NCBI GenBank assembly: GCA_963977415.1
Contig: CAXBOS010000007.1
Coordinates: 128,438 to 192,437, forward strand
Reading direction: 5' to 3'
Length of the DNA: 64,000 nt
Source: Croceimicrobium sp963977415
GTDB lineage: Bacteria > Bacteroidota > Bacteroidia > Flavobacteriales > Schleiferiaceae
A program made the position numbers and the translations under genes. Positions 42,387-51,469 of this stretch are shown here, piece by piece. Below the pieces are notes generated by a model that did not search any database, had not been told where the DNA came from, and saw only the letters and a list, made by a program, of their open reading frames with translations. The stretch's first letter is position 1, and every line of letters starts with the position of its first letter.

Positions 42387-43106
42387 ATGAAAGAAGTTCA
42401 AAATAACAACGATAACCCCTTCGCCCTGTCTATCGGAGATTTGATGGCCGCGCTCTTACTGATTTTTGTTCTCCTCTTGGCTGCTACACTTCTTCGTCTG
42501 GAGAACATCATTGAAACACAAACAACAGTTGCTGAGGACTACTTGGCAACAAAAGAAAATCTTATCGAGGCACTTAAGGAAGAGTTCAGTGAGGAGTTTG
42601 AGAAGTGGGGAGCAGAGCTTGTGGAGGAAGAGCTATTGATCCGTTTTAACCAAAATGACCTTATCGACTCTAAAGGACCAAAGTTTTTCTGGGGAGATGG
42701 TGATTGGGAACTAACCGAAGATCATGTTGAAATCCTTTCCAATTTCTTCCCGCGTTATATTGAGGTTTTGACAAGAGAAGAGTTTAAAGATGAAATTCTG
42801 GAAATACGGATCGAAGGTCATACGACCAATAAATGGAGTTCCGCCAGTGAAGATAGTTACCTAAATAACATGAAGCTTTCACAAGACAGAACGAGATCTG
42901 TCTTAAATTTCGGTCTTACCACAATCCTTAATGACACTCAAAGACTTTGGTGCCAAAGCAGAATTACAGCTAATGGCTTATCCTTTAGTCGCCTTTTAAA
43001 TAAGGAGGATCCTGGGTCAGCTGAAAACAGGAGAGTTGAATTCCGCATCATAACGAATGCAGAAAAGCAGATCGACAAAATACTTAAACTGGGTAAAACC
43101 GAATGA
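42387..43106 (+). CDS. zorB: Zorya peptidoglycan-anchoring subunit ZorB (MotB/OmpA-like)
   Basis: The 239-aa protein has one N-terminal membrane helix (LMAALLLIFVLLLAATLL). It is preceded by the conserved proton-binding Asp at D18 (LSIGDLMAAL), as in MotB. The periplasmic OmpA/Pal-like domain (LEIRIEGHTTNKW, LSQDRTRSVLNF, NRRVEFRIIT) binds the cell wall. With ZorA it forms a stator-like complex that senses envelope perturbation by incoming phage. It overlaps zorC by 4 bp. Confidence 0.93.
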   Translation: MKEVQNNNDNPFALSIGDLMAALLLIFVLLLAATLLRLENIIETQTTVAEDYLATKENLIEALKEEFSEEFEKWGAELVEEELLIRFNQNDLIDSKGPKFFWGDGDWELTEDHVEILSNFFPRYIEVLTREEFKDEILEIRIEGHTTNKWSSASEDSYLNNMKLSQDRTRSVLNFGLTTILNDTQRLWCQSRITANGLSFSRLLNKEDPGSAENRRVEFRIITNAEKQIDKILKLGKTE

Positions 43107-44524
43107 GTAAAGCCCAACGATATATCAACGATTTTGATGAAAGCCTTAAAAGAGTCGAAATACAAAGCTCGAGGATTATTGATAACGATCTCATTGAACT
43201 GGCTTTCGAACATGAGAGCACTTTTGAAGCAATAAACAAAGAGCATCAAGGTGAAACCCGAACTCCAGAAGACAATTCCGTTTTTAAAGCGATTTCTCGG
43301 TTTCTTGATTTCAGGACCAACCCTAAGGCTTCTTTGTCCAGGGTAGATCTCAGGAATTTATCCTTTGCTCTAAATATACAATACAGCAACAAAAAATCAA
43401 TTTTAGGAAATGACACGCTGACCAAGGAGGCTTTATCGGTTCTATCTCAGAATTGGAATGACAGATACCTTTTTGGACTCATCCGCTCACTTCTATTTTC
43501 ATGGAAAATGAACTTTGATGGTCTAGAGCAACTGCAAGTGTTTGTTTTCAAAAGACTTAAAGATTATAAAGGATCCTCCAAGAAATTATTACTATTCAAA
43601 ACCAACGCAAAATTTTTCAAGGATGGATTCGGCCCCAGCTTACTTGCCAAACAAGCATTCAGCAATCACTTCAGTATTGATCAGCTTACTAGGGTTTTAA
43701 AACTGGAAGATACCGATTTACAATACAGCTTTTTCCAAGATGCAATATTGGAACACTTAAAAAAATCTGGTGAACCTAATCTCAATTTTATCAAACAGTT
43801 AGCGAATGCATTGCGATTGCATCAAAACGATACCACCAATAAAATTGCCCTATCAAAACTGATTATCAAAGTGGATCAAAATCCTTATCTCAGTGCTTCT
43901 ATTCAGGATTTCATTAAAGACCTTGCTGTAGAGTTGATAGGCGATCCCGATAAAGGCTACTTATGGTCACCTCCTTCTTCTAAAGACAATCAACTTGCTT
44001 CAGATATTGAAAAAGGAAGGAAAATCTTACTCAAATGGATTACCAGACGCTTCATTGATGCCTTTTTTGAAAACTGCATTAATGACCCTGCAAGAAAAAA
44101 ATTCTGGATGCAAATGGTCGACCACATAAATGATTTTTGGGTAGCAGGCTCATATAACACCCTGAGATATAAACTTGAGGGTGATTCAAGGATAGACGAT
44201 CTTTTGGATAGTCGATACCAAGTCGTCAGCGGCAGCTCTGATGTTTCGGCTTTATTCATGAGAATTAAGGATCACCTTATTATCGAGTTCAGCAATCAGT
44301 CTTATGCCTGCTATGCATACAAATGGAACAATCCAAACGCACCCAAAAAACAGGAAAACATCACAAGAATCGAAGATTTGAGAAATGGATATATGCAAAT
44401 GGCTGCTAACCAAAGAGGCGGTCTATTGTATCAATCTAACCCTGAGGGACGTCTCTTTCACACAGGACCTTGGCAACAGATATTCAAATCTTGGTTCAAA
44501 TATCAAGTAGGCATCAATGCATAA
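43103..44524 (+). CDS. zorC: Zorya effector subunit ZorC (EH-signature protein)
   Basis: The 473-aa soluble protein is largely helical. Its C-terminus fits the EH_Signature domain of ZorC (IIEFSNQSYACYAYKW, then RLFHTGPWQQIFKSWF). In type I Zorya, ZorC binds DNA and acts with ZorD downstream of the ZorAB motor. Assignment rests on the C-terminal motif and on its position between zorB and zorD, with 4- and 8-bp overlaps. No type II-specific HNH gene (zorE) is present. Confidence 0.86.
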   Translation: MSKAQRYINDFDESLKRVEIQSSRIIDNDLIELAFEHESTFEAINKEHQGETRTPEDNSVFKAISRFLDFRTNPKASLSRVDLRNLSFALNIQYSNKKSILGNDTLTKEALSVLSQNWNDRYLFGLIRSLLFSWKMNFDGLEQLQVFVFKRLKDYKGSSKKLLLFKTNAKFFKDGFGPSLLAKQAFSNHFSIDQLTRVLKLEDTDLQYSFFQDAILEHLKKSGEPNLNFIKQLANALRLHQNDTTNKIALSKLIIKVDQNPYLSASIQDFIKDLAVELIGDPDKGYLWSPPSSKDNQLASDIEKGRKILLKWITRRFIDAFFENCINDPARKKFWMQMVDHINDFWVAGSYNTLRYKLEGDSRIDDLLDSRYQVVSGSSDVSALFMRIKDHLIIEFSNQSYACYAYKWNNPNAPKKQENITRIEDLRNGYMQMAANQRGGLLYQSNPEGRLFHTGPWQQIFKSWFKYQVGINA

Positions 44525-47500
44525 TTACAATTTCAAATACCCTAACTTTCTCATTCCCTTTGCATGGCTTGAGAATGGCGATGAAAATATCACCTCTTTA
44601 CTAAGAGAACTCATTGATAATGGACTTGCAGAACTGTCTGATCAACGAATAGTGGTTCACTACTCTATAATTCTTGAACAGGAACGCAGAACTAAAGATG
44701 CTCTAAACCTTCCCCCAGACATTAACCTTGACCTTTATATTTCATCAAGTGGGAGTTTAAGAAGTCCCGACTTAAAATTCAATTTTGGCTTTTTTGACTT
44801 CTACCCAAACGGAGAGCAAATTTTCGGTAATGTAAATGGTCCTTTCTTTCTTTCGGAGGAACAAAATTACCTTTTAAGCCAAGCTCAATTTGAAACAATC
44901 AAGGCGATTCAGGACTTTAATGAGCTGACAACACAGAAAAGTTTAGGCACAAACCTCGAGAGTTTTTCAAAAATAAAAGAGCTTTCACTCAGCAGTCAAT
45001 CGAAGCTTGAGGAAATTTTGCAGAAAGAGGAAGTTCTGATTCCCTCCAAGATTAAGATCAAACCAATTATGATTGGTGAAAAAGTCGCTGTAATGCCTGA
45101 CTTAGATCTTGAAGATGAGAATAACTTCCCAGCGCTTTTAAAAATGGGGAATTCCGTTCGCGAAATTTACCCCGTGGCTTCTGGCAAAAACAAAGTGCGT
45201 GTTGTGTTCAGAGAGGAACAACAAGTCGCTTTACAAAACTTAAAAGCAAACTTCTTAAAGCAAGTCCCCACTGATGATGTTCTTGAAAAGGCTCTTGACA
45301 ATCCGATTGAATTCTTCGACCCCGACATATTTGACCTTGAGTATTACAGTGATCGGGTTAAGGAACTGGGACTATACAAGCCTAAGTTTTACCCTTTTGT
45401 AAGTCCATATAAATCGGAATGGATTCCAGGACTAAAAGTCGTGCATCCAACGGAAGGCACCAAGAAAATTACGATTGGCAGTTTTGCTGAACTTGATAAT
45501 CTCAACTCCATAATTGATCAAGCAAAAAAAGACGGGCTCCAAAAGATAGAATGGAAGAATAATGACATTCCTTTAACGGTAGCAGAAGACCTTTCTGAAA
45601 TATCTCAAAAGCAGCTTGCTTCACCCAAAAAACCGATTGAGAAAAAAGATCTGAAAACCAGGAATGAGGATCTTGTTCTTATCATCGAAGAAAATGCAGA
45701 TTTTCTCGGATATATTGAGGAAATTAAGAACCTGGACAAAATCCAAGAACTACCTCTTTTTCCTGTTAAAAGCCTAAGGCCTGATATTCTTCTTAAGAAG
45801 CACCAGGAACATGGTGTGGCTTGGCTACAATACCATTTTAAGAATAAAATACCTGGTTGTTTACTTGCTGATGACATGGGTTTGGGAAAAACACTTCAAG
45901 TCCTCTTTTTCCTTGAATTTGTTTATCAGAACTCATCCGAAAACAAACCAAGCCTTGTAGTGGCTCCTGTTTCTTTATTAGAGAATTGGCAAAATGAATA
46001 TCAAAAGTTCTTTGAACCAACGCAGCTTGAAATTTTAACTCTTTATGGAGGAAACATAAAAGTTCCAAGTCAATATGACAAAGCAACTGTTGAACGATTC
46101 TCAAAGAAACAACTAATTCTAACCAATTACGAGACCCTCAGAAGATATCAACTAAACTTGGGCGCTGTTGACTTCGCTGTGGTTGCATTAGATGAAGCCC
46201 AAAAAATAAAGAGCCCTGGGACCCTTGTTACCAATGCCGCAAAAGCATTAAAAGCGGACTTCAAAATCGCCATGACTGGCACCCCTGTAGAAAATAGTCT
46301 TGTTGACTTGTGGTGCATTCTTGATTTCACAACACCAGGTTTGTTAGGAACGGCCAAGGAGTTTGCTAAAGAGTTCCAAAACCCATTAAAAAAAGAAAAT
46401 ACTGATCTTGAAGCTTTGGGCGAGAAACTATACTCAAAAGTTGAGCCTTTAGTGATGAGGCGCATGAAAACCGATGTAGCCAAAGACCTTCCTGAAAAAC
46501 ACATCATAAAGAAGGAAATTCAAATGCCCAAAGAGCAAGTCGAGGCGTATGAATTAATAATATCTAGTGTTCAAGACGACCAGTCAAACCCTGAAAAGGA
46601 TAAAAACAAGATGCTGGCTGCCATTCGAGATATGCGTGATGTATCGGATCACCCCTACCTTTTAAACAAAGAACTAGACCGTTATGAGGTAGATGATCTG
46701 ATTAAAAGCTCAGCTAAGCTTTTAGCTCTCATGGCTTGGGTAGAATCCATTCAAGAAAAAGGCGAGAAGGTTATTATTTTTGCAGACCGACGGGAAACTC
46801 AACGAATGATCCAAAGAGTTATTGGGTTTAAATTTGGAACAAGACCTGCGATAATCAATGGAGAGACTCCTTCCATCGTAAGCAAAAGAAGCCAGAAACA
46901 AAGCAGACAGCAGACCATTGATGTTTTCCAGTCAGTTTCGGGTTTCAATACCATTATCATGTCACCTTTAGCGGCAGGTGTTGGCTTAAATGTCACCGAA
47001 GCAAATCATGTCATTCATTACAGTAGACATTGGAATCCTGCCAAAGAAGACCAAGCCACTGATCGTGCCTATCGTATTGGTCAAACCAAAGATGTTTACG
47101 TTTACTATCCTTTAGCCACCCACTTAGAACTAAAAACTTTTGATCTTACCCTTGACAGCTTATTAGATAACAAAAGATCTCTTGCGAGTAGCACCCTCTT
47201 CCCGACTGAACAGATTGAAGTTAAACCTCAGGAGCTATTTGAAGCCTTTACTAATTTCAAAGCCACCAGTTCAAGTCAAGATATCGCAATCGAAGAGCTT
47301 GAAAAAATGACGGCTGACTCCTTTGAAGCGTTTATTGCCGCACTTTTTGTGAAAATGGATTATGACCGAGTTGACCTAACCCCTAAATCAAATGACAAAG
47401 GAGCGGATATTGTAGCCTTAGGTGCAAAAAATTACCTTATCCAAGCTAAACGTTACAAAGGCAATGTGGGTAGAAGTGCCCTGCAAGAAGTAAACTGGGC

Positions 47501-47708
47501 AAAGAAATATTACGATAACAAATACACCGAAGCCTTTATTCCTTTAATCGCAACCACAGGAACGGTAAGCACTGATAACAGAGAACAAATGCTTCTGGCA
47601 GGAGGCGAGGTGTGGGATTTCGACAAATTGAAAGAATTGCTGCTTCAATTCCCTGTCGGCTGGAATGATCTTATGATTGCTGAGCAGAGTCGATTGGCAA
47701 CGATATAA
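44517..47708 (+). CDS. zorD: Zorya effector ZorD: SNF2 helicase with C-terminal Mrr-like nuclease core
   Basis: The 1063-aa protein has an N-terminal region of about 400 residues of unknown fold, then a SNF2/SWI2 motor: Walker A DDMGLGKT near 451, DEAQ (ALDEAQKIKSPG) near 559, and motif VI HWNPAKEDQATDRAYRIGQT. After the motor comes a restriction-endonuclease-like domain of the Mrr type: FEAFIAALFVKMDY, then D964 (GADIVALG) and Q976-A-K978 (LIQAKRYKG), the D-x(n)-Q-x-K signature. It should process phage DNA after ZorAB activation. The gene ends 10 bp before a convergent helicase gene. Confidence 0.93.
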   Translation: MHNYNFKYPNFLIPFAWLENGDENITSLLRELIDNGLAELSDQRIVVHYSIILEQERRTKDALNLPPDINLDLYISSSGSLRSPDLKFNFGFFDFYPNGEQIFGNVNGPFFLSEEQNYLLSQAQFETIKAIQDFNELTTQKSLGTNLESFSKIKELSLSSQSKLEEILQKEEVLIPSKIKIKPIMIGEKVAVMPDLDLEDENNFPALLKMGNSVREIYPVASGKNKVRVVFREEQQVALQNLKANFLKQVPTDDVLEKALDNPIEFFDPDIFDLEYYSDRVKELGLYKPKFYPFVSPYKSEWIPGLKVVHPTEGTKKITIGSFAELDNLNSIIDQAKKDGLQKIEWKNNDIPLTVAEDLSEISQKQLASPKKPIEKKDLKTRNEDLVLIIEENADFLGYIEEIKNLDKIQELPLFPVKSLRPDILLKKHQEHGVAWLQYHFKNKIPGCLLADDMGLGKTLQVLFFLEFVYQNSSENKPSLVVAPVSLLENWQNEYQKFFEPTQLEILTLYGGNIKVPSQYDKATVERFSKKQLILTNYETLRRYQLNLGAVDFAVVALDEAQKIKSPGTLVTNAAKALKADFKIAMTGTPVENSLVDLWCILDFTTPGLLGTAKEFAKEFQNPLKKENTDLEALGEKLYSKVEPLVMRRMKTDVAKDLPEKHIIKKEIQMPKEQVEAYELIISSVQDDQSNPEKDKNKMLAAIRDMRDVSDHPYLLNKELDRYEVDDLIKSSAKLLALMAWVESIQEKGEKVIIFADRRETQRMIQRVIGFKFGTRPAIINGETPSIVSKRSQKQSRQQTIDVFQSVSGFNTIIMSPLAAGVGLNVTEANHVIHYSRHWNPAKEDQATDRAYRIGQTKDVYVYYPLATHLELKTFDLTLDSLLDNKRSLASSTLFPTEQIEVKPQELFEAFTNFKATSSSQDIAIEELEKMTADSFEAFIAALFVKMDYDRVDLTPKSNDKGADIVALGAKNYLIQAKRYKGNVGRSALQEVNWAKKYYDNKYTEAFIPLIATTGTVSTDNREQMLLAGGEVWDFDKLKELLLQFPVGWNDLMIAEQSRLATI

Positions 47709-47718
47709 TAATCTGTTG

Positions 47719-49503
47719 CTAAAAGTATTTAATTTGATCATTTAACTCAAGGTGCTTCATCCTTGCACGAATAGCGCCCGTGGTGCGATTAAAATGGTTG
47801 GCCAAATCTTTAATTGTCACACCATCATTATACAACTCTTCAAGCTCTTTGTCCAGCGTATTAGTCCATGGTTGATACGCCTTTTTATGTTTTGCTTTTA
47901 TCCGCTTTTTAACATCTTCGCTTTGACCTTTGCTATGTTTCCTCCCACCACTAGCCGCTGGCATAGACTGAGGCACTAAAGAAGTGCTTTTTGTTTTTAG
48001 CACTCTTATTTTCTCTGATGCCTTTATGCCTTCGGGAAGGATGCTGGAAGGCAGAAACACCTTGTTGGCTGCTCTAGTTATGGCAACATAAATCAGATTC
48101 ACCTCTTCCCCCAATCTACCGAAGTCGATATCTTCTTGCTTTTTACTGGTGAGCAGCTTTTCCATTTGCTCATTGGTCATAAAATCATCCACGATTTGAA
48201 CAGCATCATACTCCATTCCCTTGCTCCTGTGAACTGTAGAGAAAATCAACTGAGCTTTATGCCTTTCATCTTCACCTATGTGCTTGTCCTTCAGCTCTTT
48301 TAACACCTTTGGAATTGCACTGCCGTACTCTTTTACAACCTCGAGCATCATACCAAGTTGATGTTCCTCGGTTTTCTCAATATACTCTTCGAGCTCCTCA
48401 ATGGAACGCATTCCCTGTAACAACTTATCTTTAATCCTAGCATATTTCTTTTGATACAGATTCAAGACATCGTAGAGAGAAGTCCCATCTTCAGCATAAG
48501 CGTAAGAACCGATATTCCCTTCAAAATATATACGCTCTACTTCCTTTTTCTCGGTAACGTATTCAATTGCTTTTAAAAGTAAGCCCAAGTTTGTCCGGGC
48601 TAAAACCGCTTTGGTCCGAACTTGATCAGAAGTCCCTTTACCAATAATTTGTACCTCCGCTTCAGAGCCAAGCAATTTCTTTGGCCTCAATGATGCCTTA
48701 GCAAGTGCGGCTATTTCAGGACCAAATCTAAAGCTGGTTGTTAAGTTGAGCTTTTTAAAAGCGACTTTTTCTAAAGAATTTACCGCAAATCGCCATGAGT
48801 ATATTTGTTGATTACTATCACCAACAATGACTTTTATGGCCTTCTGGCGAACAAAGACATCCAACATTGCTGGCGAGGCATCTTGCCCCTCATCAAATAG
48901 GATATAATCAAAATCAAGGACTGGTCTTGACAGCTGAAACTTCTTCAGGTAGAAATCATGAGTTATAGCGATCTTCCCACTATCCATTTCTTTTAAAAGC
49001 AATCTGGTCAAAAGTTCAATTTGATCATAATGTTTGGTCACAAAACCAATTGCCTTTGGATCCTTGATGGTGTCTAAATAATTCAAATCTTTCACTCTTT
49101 CAGCATCACTATTGCAGAAATAGCTCAAAAACTGAATAACGTGCTTGCCGACAATAACAGCCCCATGCTTCTCCTCTTCATTCGATATTGAAAAAAGCTC
49201 TACTACCTCATGTGGTCTGTACCCAGCCTGACTCAATTTAAAATTCCCACCCCGCACGACATGCCTGAAAGCGAGTGAATGAGCTGTCTCCACGGTGACA
49301 TTGTTCAATCCCTTTTCTAAGAACTTCCTCGCAGCATCAACTCTTACAGATTTATTAAAGGCCAGATATAAAATCTTCGACTCCGAAGGCCTGGCTTTCG
49401 CATACTCAATTATGGTAGATGTTTTACCAGATCCTGCGACCGCATTGACTATTAGATCAGTATCAGAAGCAATAATAGCTTCTTGTTCTTTGGTTAGGGT
49501 CAT
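47719..49503 (-). CDS. UvrD-like superfamily 1 helicase with C-terminal HTH tail
   Basis: The 594-aa SF1 DNA helicase has Walker A NAVAGSGKTSTIIEYAK (about 19-35), motif Ia YLAFNKSV, Walker B YILFDEGQDASPAM, motif III GDSNQQIYSWRFA, and motif V/VI VHRSKGMEYDAVQI and VAITRAANKVF. The tail ends in a Myb/HTH-like segment (TIKDLANHFNRTTGAIRARM) after a basic linker. It is a compact FBH1-type helicase, shorter than UvrD. It may serve DNA repair or act as a single-gene defence; it is convergent with zorD, so membership in Zorya is not suggested. Confidence 0.85.
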   Translation of the reverse strand: MTLTKEQEAIIASDTDLIVNAVAGSGKTSTIIEYAKARPSESKILYLAFNKSVRVDAARKFLEKGLNNVTVETAHSLAFRHVVRGGNFKLSQAGYRPHEVVELFSISNEEEKHGAVIVGKHVIQFLSYFCNSDAERVKDLNYLDTIKDPKAIGFVTKHYDQIELLTRLLLKEMDSGKIAITHDFYLKKFQLSRPVLDFDYILFDEGQDASPAMLDVFVRQKAIKVIVGDSNQQIYSWRFAVNSLEKVAFKKLNLTTSFRFGPEIAALAKASLRPKKLLGSEAEVQIIGKGTSDQVRTKAVLARTNLGLLLKAIEYVTEKKEVERIYFEGNIGSYAYAEDGTSLYDVLNLYQKKYARIKDKLLQGMRSIEELEEYIEKTEEHQLGMMLEVVKEYGSAIPKVLKELKDKHIGEDERHKAQLIFSTVHRSKGMEYDAVQIVDDFMTNEQMEKLLTSKKQEDIDFGRLGEEVNLIYVAITRAANKVFLPSSILPEGIKASEKIRVLKTKSTSLVPQSMPAASGGRKHSKGQSEDVKKRIKAKHKKAYQPWTNTLDKELEELYNDGVTIKDLANHFNRTTGAIRARMKHLELNDQIKYF

Positions 49504-49519
49504 TTAAAGTTTTTGTTAC

Positions 49520-50104
49520 TCAATAATACTCCTTGATATACCCATACGCCCTGTCAAACAGCACCTGGTCTTTGATTTTATACTTGGCCCAGAGGATTTT
49601 CCTTAAAGAGCTCTGCACTTCGCGTTCGCCTGAATTTGACTGCTGCCAACCTGGGAAACGGACCACTCTTACAATTGCGTCAATATCAGTTACAATGCGT
49701 TCTACTGCCGCTGGGGTTTGATCTATTTTTAATTCAAGAAAAAGTTCAGTTAATGCCGCCTGTGGCGTTTTCGCTACGATTACCTCTTCCAATTCCTTTT
49801 CAGCCTGCACGGTTTCTTTGGCCAGTTTACACAACTCCTTCACAAATTCAATGGAAGAAATTAAGCCTTGCTCGGCTTTATTGCGCAAGTCCTCCAATCG
49901 CTCACTGAGTTTTCTGAATTTCGGATCGCCTGCAAGCCTCTTAAACCGCTTGATCAGAATCTTTTCTAGTTTTTTGGCATTCTTGGGATCAGGATTATTG
50001 AATATATCCTCAATCACATCCGCATCAAGCACAAACGCCATATCATGTTTGATGTCCTTGATTACTTCGGCCACTACTGCAATATTGATGGTTCTATTCT
50101 CCAA
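49520..50104 (-). CDS. Stand-alone HsdR C-terminal-type domain (DUF3387-like)
   Basis: The 194-aa protein matches the C-terminal helical region of EcoR124-type HsdR subunits: FPGWQQSNSGEREVQSSLRK followed by DQVLFDRAYGYIKEYY. Nuclease and motor domains are absent. Its TTG start overlaps the end of the HTH gene upstream, so it is translated from that operon. It is either a relic of a third type I R-M system or a domain reused as a partner of the HTH protein. In HsdR this region binds the methylase complex, so a free copy could interfere with or modulate R-M assembly. The frame is intact without stops, which argues against recent decay. Confidence 0.7.
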   Translation of the reverse strand: MENRTINIAVVAEVIKDIKHDMAFVLDADVIEDIFNNPDPKNAKKLEKILIKRFKRLAGDPKFRKLSERLEDLRNKAEQGLISSIEFVKELCKLAKETVQAEKELEEVIVAKTPQAALTELFLELKIDQTPAAVERIVTDIDAIVRVVRFPGWQQSNSGEREVQSSLRKILWAKYKIKDQVLFDRAYGYIKEYY

Positions 50105-50597
50105 GCTCCAGCCGTTTTTTAAGCTCTTTAACAGCTAGTTCTCTTTCTCTTACTCTGCCAACACGCAAGGCATCTACCAAGGCCAATAATTCATGTAGTT
50201 TTTCATCATTTAAAGCAGCTTCGGGCACTGATGGGTGCAAGGGTGCAATGCTATGCCCCCGAACCGTTCCTTTACCATAAGCCCATACGTATGCTTCTGA
50301 ACTTTGTATTTCATCGCTTAATGGTTTAACCGAATGAGAAGTAGGTACGCCACGCACCACTGCACCGGGTTTAATGGGAAACACGTAGCGTAAGCCGTAT
50401 TGTAAAAAGTCTAACAAGGCCATTTTCATCACGGTTTTGCCATTGGGGGCCAGCAAGCCTGCATATTTCGAACGGTTAAGCGATTTGCTTATTTCCGATT
50501 GGCTAATTCCTAAAGCCCCTGCCAAAGGTGTTTGAAGCCAAGGCTGATCACCGTAACTCACTATTTTCAGCAGAATTACAATGTCGTGAGGGCTCAT
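50094..50597 (-). CDS. Winged-HTH regulator-like protein upstream of the HsdR-tail gene
   Basis: The N-terminus of this 167-aa protein is a MarR/IclR-like winged helix (LAGALGISQSEISKSLNRSK, then LLAPNGKTVMKMALLDFL). The C-terminal part is compact, with RGVPTSHSVKPL and YVWAYGKGTVRGHSIAPLHP motifs that I have no function for. It overlaps the HsdR-tail gene by 11 bp. A 25-bp inverted repeat lies in its promoter region (50621-50707), which fits autoregulation. The pair resembles a regulator/antitoxin-plus-partner operon; function is unknown. Confidence 0.65.
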   Translation of the reverse strand: MSPHDIVILLKIVSYGDQPWLQTPLAGALGISQSEISKSLNRSKYAGLLAPNGKTVMKMALLDFLQYGLRYVFPIKPGAVVRGVPTSHSVKPLSDEIQSSEAYVWAYGKGTVRGHSIAPLHPSVPEAALNDEKLHELLALVDALRVGRVRERELAVKELKKRLELGE

Positions 50598-50620
50598 TAT
50601 TTGTTGTTTTTCCTTAATTT

Positions 50621-50707
50621 ATTCCATATTCGAATATGCAATATTAAATCTTTTACACCTCATATACATATAGTTGTGACGTAATATTTCGTATTGTAAT
50701 ATGGAAT
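50621..50707. promoter_or_regulatory. Operator-like inverted repeat upstream of the winged-HTH gene
   Basis: ATTCCATATT...CAATATT at 50621-50645 is mirrored by AATATTTCG...ATATGGAAT at 50683-50707. The outer 10 bp and an inner AATATT block match perfectly, with 37 bp between the arms. Position, 24 bp upstream of the HTH start, suits an autoregulatory operator. Confidence 0.6.
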
Positions 50708-50829
50708 ACCTGTTGTAACGAACCATAAATAGGCATGTATTTTCTCTGCATTTATCTGAGTCAGATATAGTGCTATTGAGTTCGTTAAAGGGCTTGCTTT
50801 TCGATTTAGCCAGATTAGCGCACCGTTTC

Positions 50830-51438
50830 CTAATTTTCCAGCAGGTTGATTTTAAAGTTCTCTAAACAAAATGCATCAAAGTTTTTAAGAACATCCTCCG
50901 TATATTCTTCATTAAAGAAGCGTTCCATATCAAAAGATTTGGCAATCCAATTCTCCTTAATTAAGTCCTCATGCTTTTTCGCTGATAAGTTATCATGAAG
51001 GATTTCGGCATAAGGCCAACCTTTCTTTTTACTCAAAACAAAAAATAGTCTGGTTTTAGCATATTGCACAGAACCAAATTCGGCTACCCTCAATCTTTTT
51101 GGATCTCGGGTATCTTCAAAAACATCATAAAACCCTGTGTCGGCTTGATGAAACACATGAAAAAAGTATTGGCCACTATCCTTTTCAATTGGCTGCGCCG
51201 AAAACTGATACAAATACATAGGTAACCAATCCCATGACCAATTTTCTAATTTTACACCTTTCCCATCTTTAAAAGCAGTTGAAAATTTACCATACCCCGC
51301 CTCGAAGTTTAAGTTGTATTTGTCCAAAACATACTTCACCACATCCTTTAACCGAGTTTGGTAAAGGGCCAGCAAACGATACGAGGTTCTCACATCTTTA
51401 AGAATTTCGCTAGAATCTGAGTTGGTTATTTTTTCCAT
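50830..51438 (-). CDS. Unknown 202-aa protein downstream of the nuclease gene
   Basis: The soluble protein is rich in aromatic residues (LENWSWDWLPMYLYQF, YFFHVFHQADTGFYD) and has no motif that I recognise. It starts 31 bp after the stop of the disrupted PD-(D/E)xK gene, so the two form an operon. In a defence island, such a pair could be a nuclease with its regulator or sensor. A TAACGAAC/GTTCGTTA inverted repeat (50716-50787) lies after its end. Confidence 0.55.
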   Translation of the reverse strand: MEKITNSDSSEILKDVRTSYRLLALYQTRLKDVVKYVLDKYNLNFEAGYGKFSTAFKDGKGVKLENWSWDWLPMYLYQFSAQPIEKDSGQYFFHVFHQADTGFYDVFEDTRDPKRLRVAEFGSVQYAKTRLFFVLSKKKGWPYAEILHDNLSAKKHEDLIKENWIAKSFDMERFFNEEYTEDVLKNFDAFCLENFKINLLEN

Positions 51439-51469
51439 TGAAAGTCAAATTTTAATTTCTGAATATGAT

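Noticed and set aside
40450..43106. Flagellar MotAB or ExbBD genes
   Set aside because: The long coiled ZorA tail and following zorC and zorD identify Zorya.
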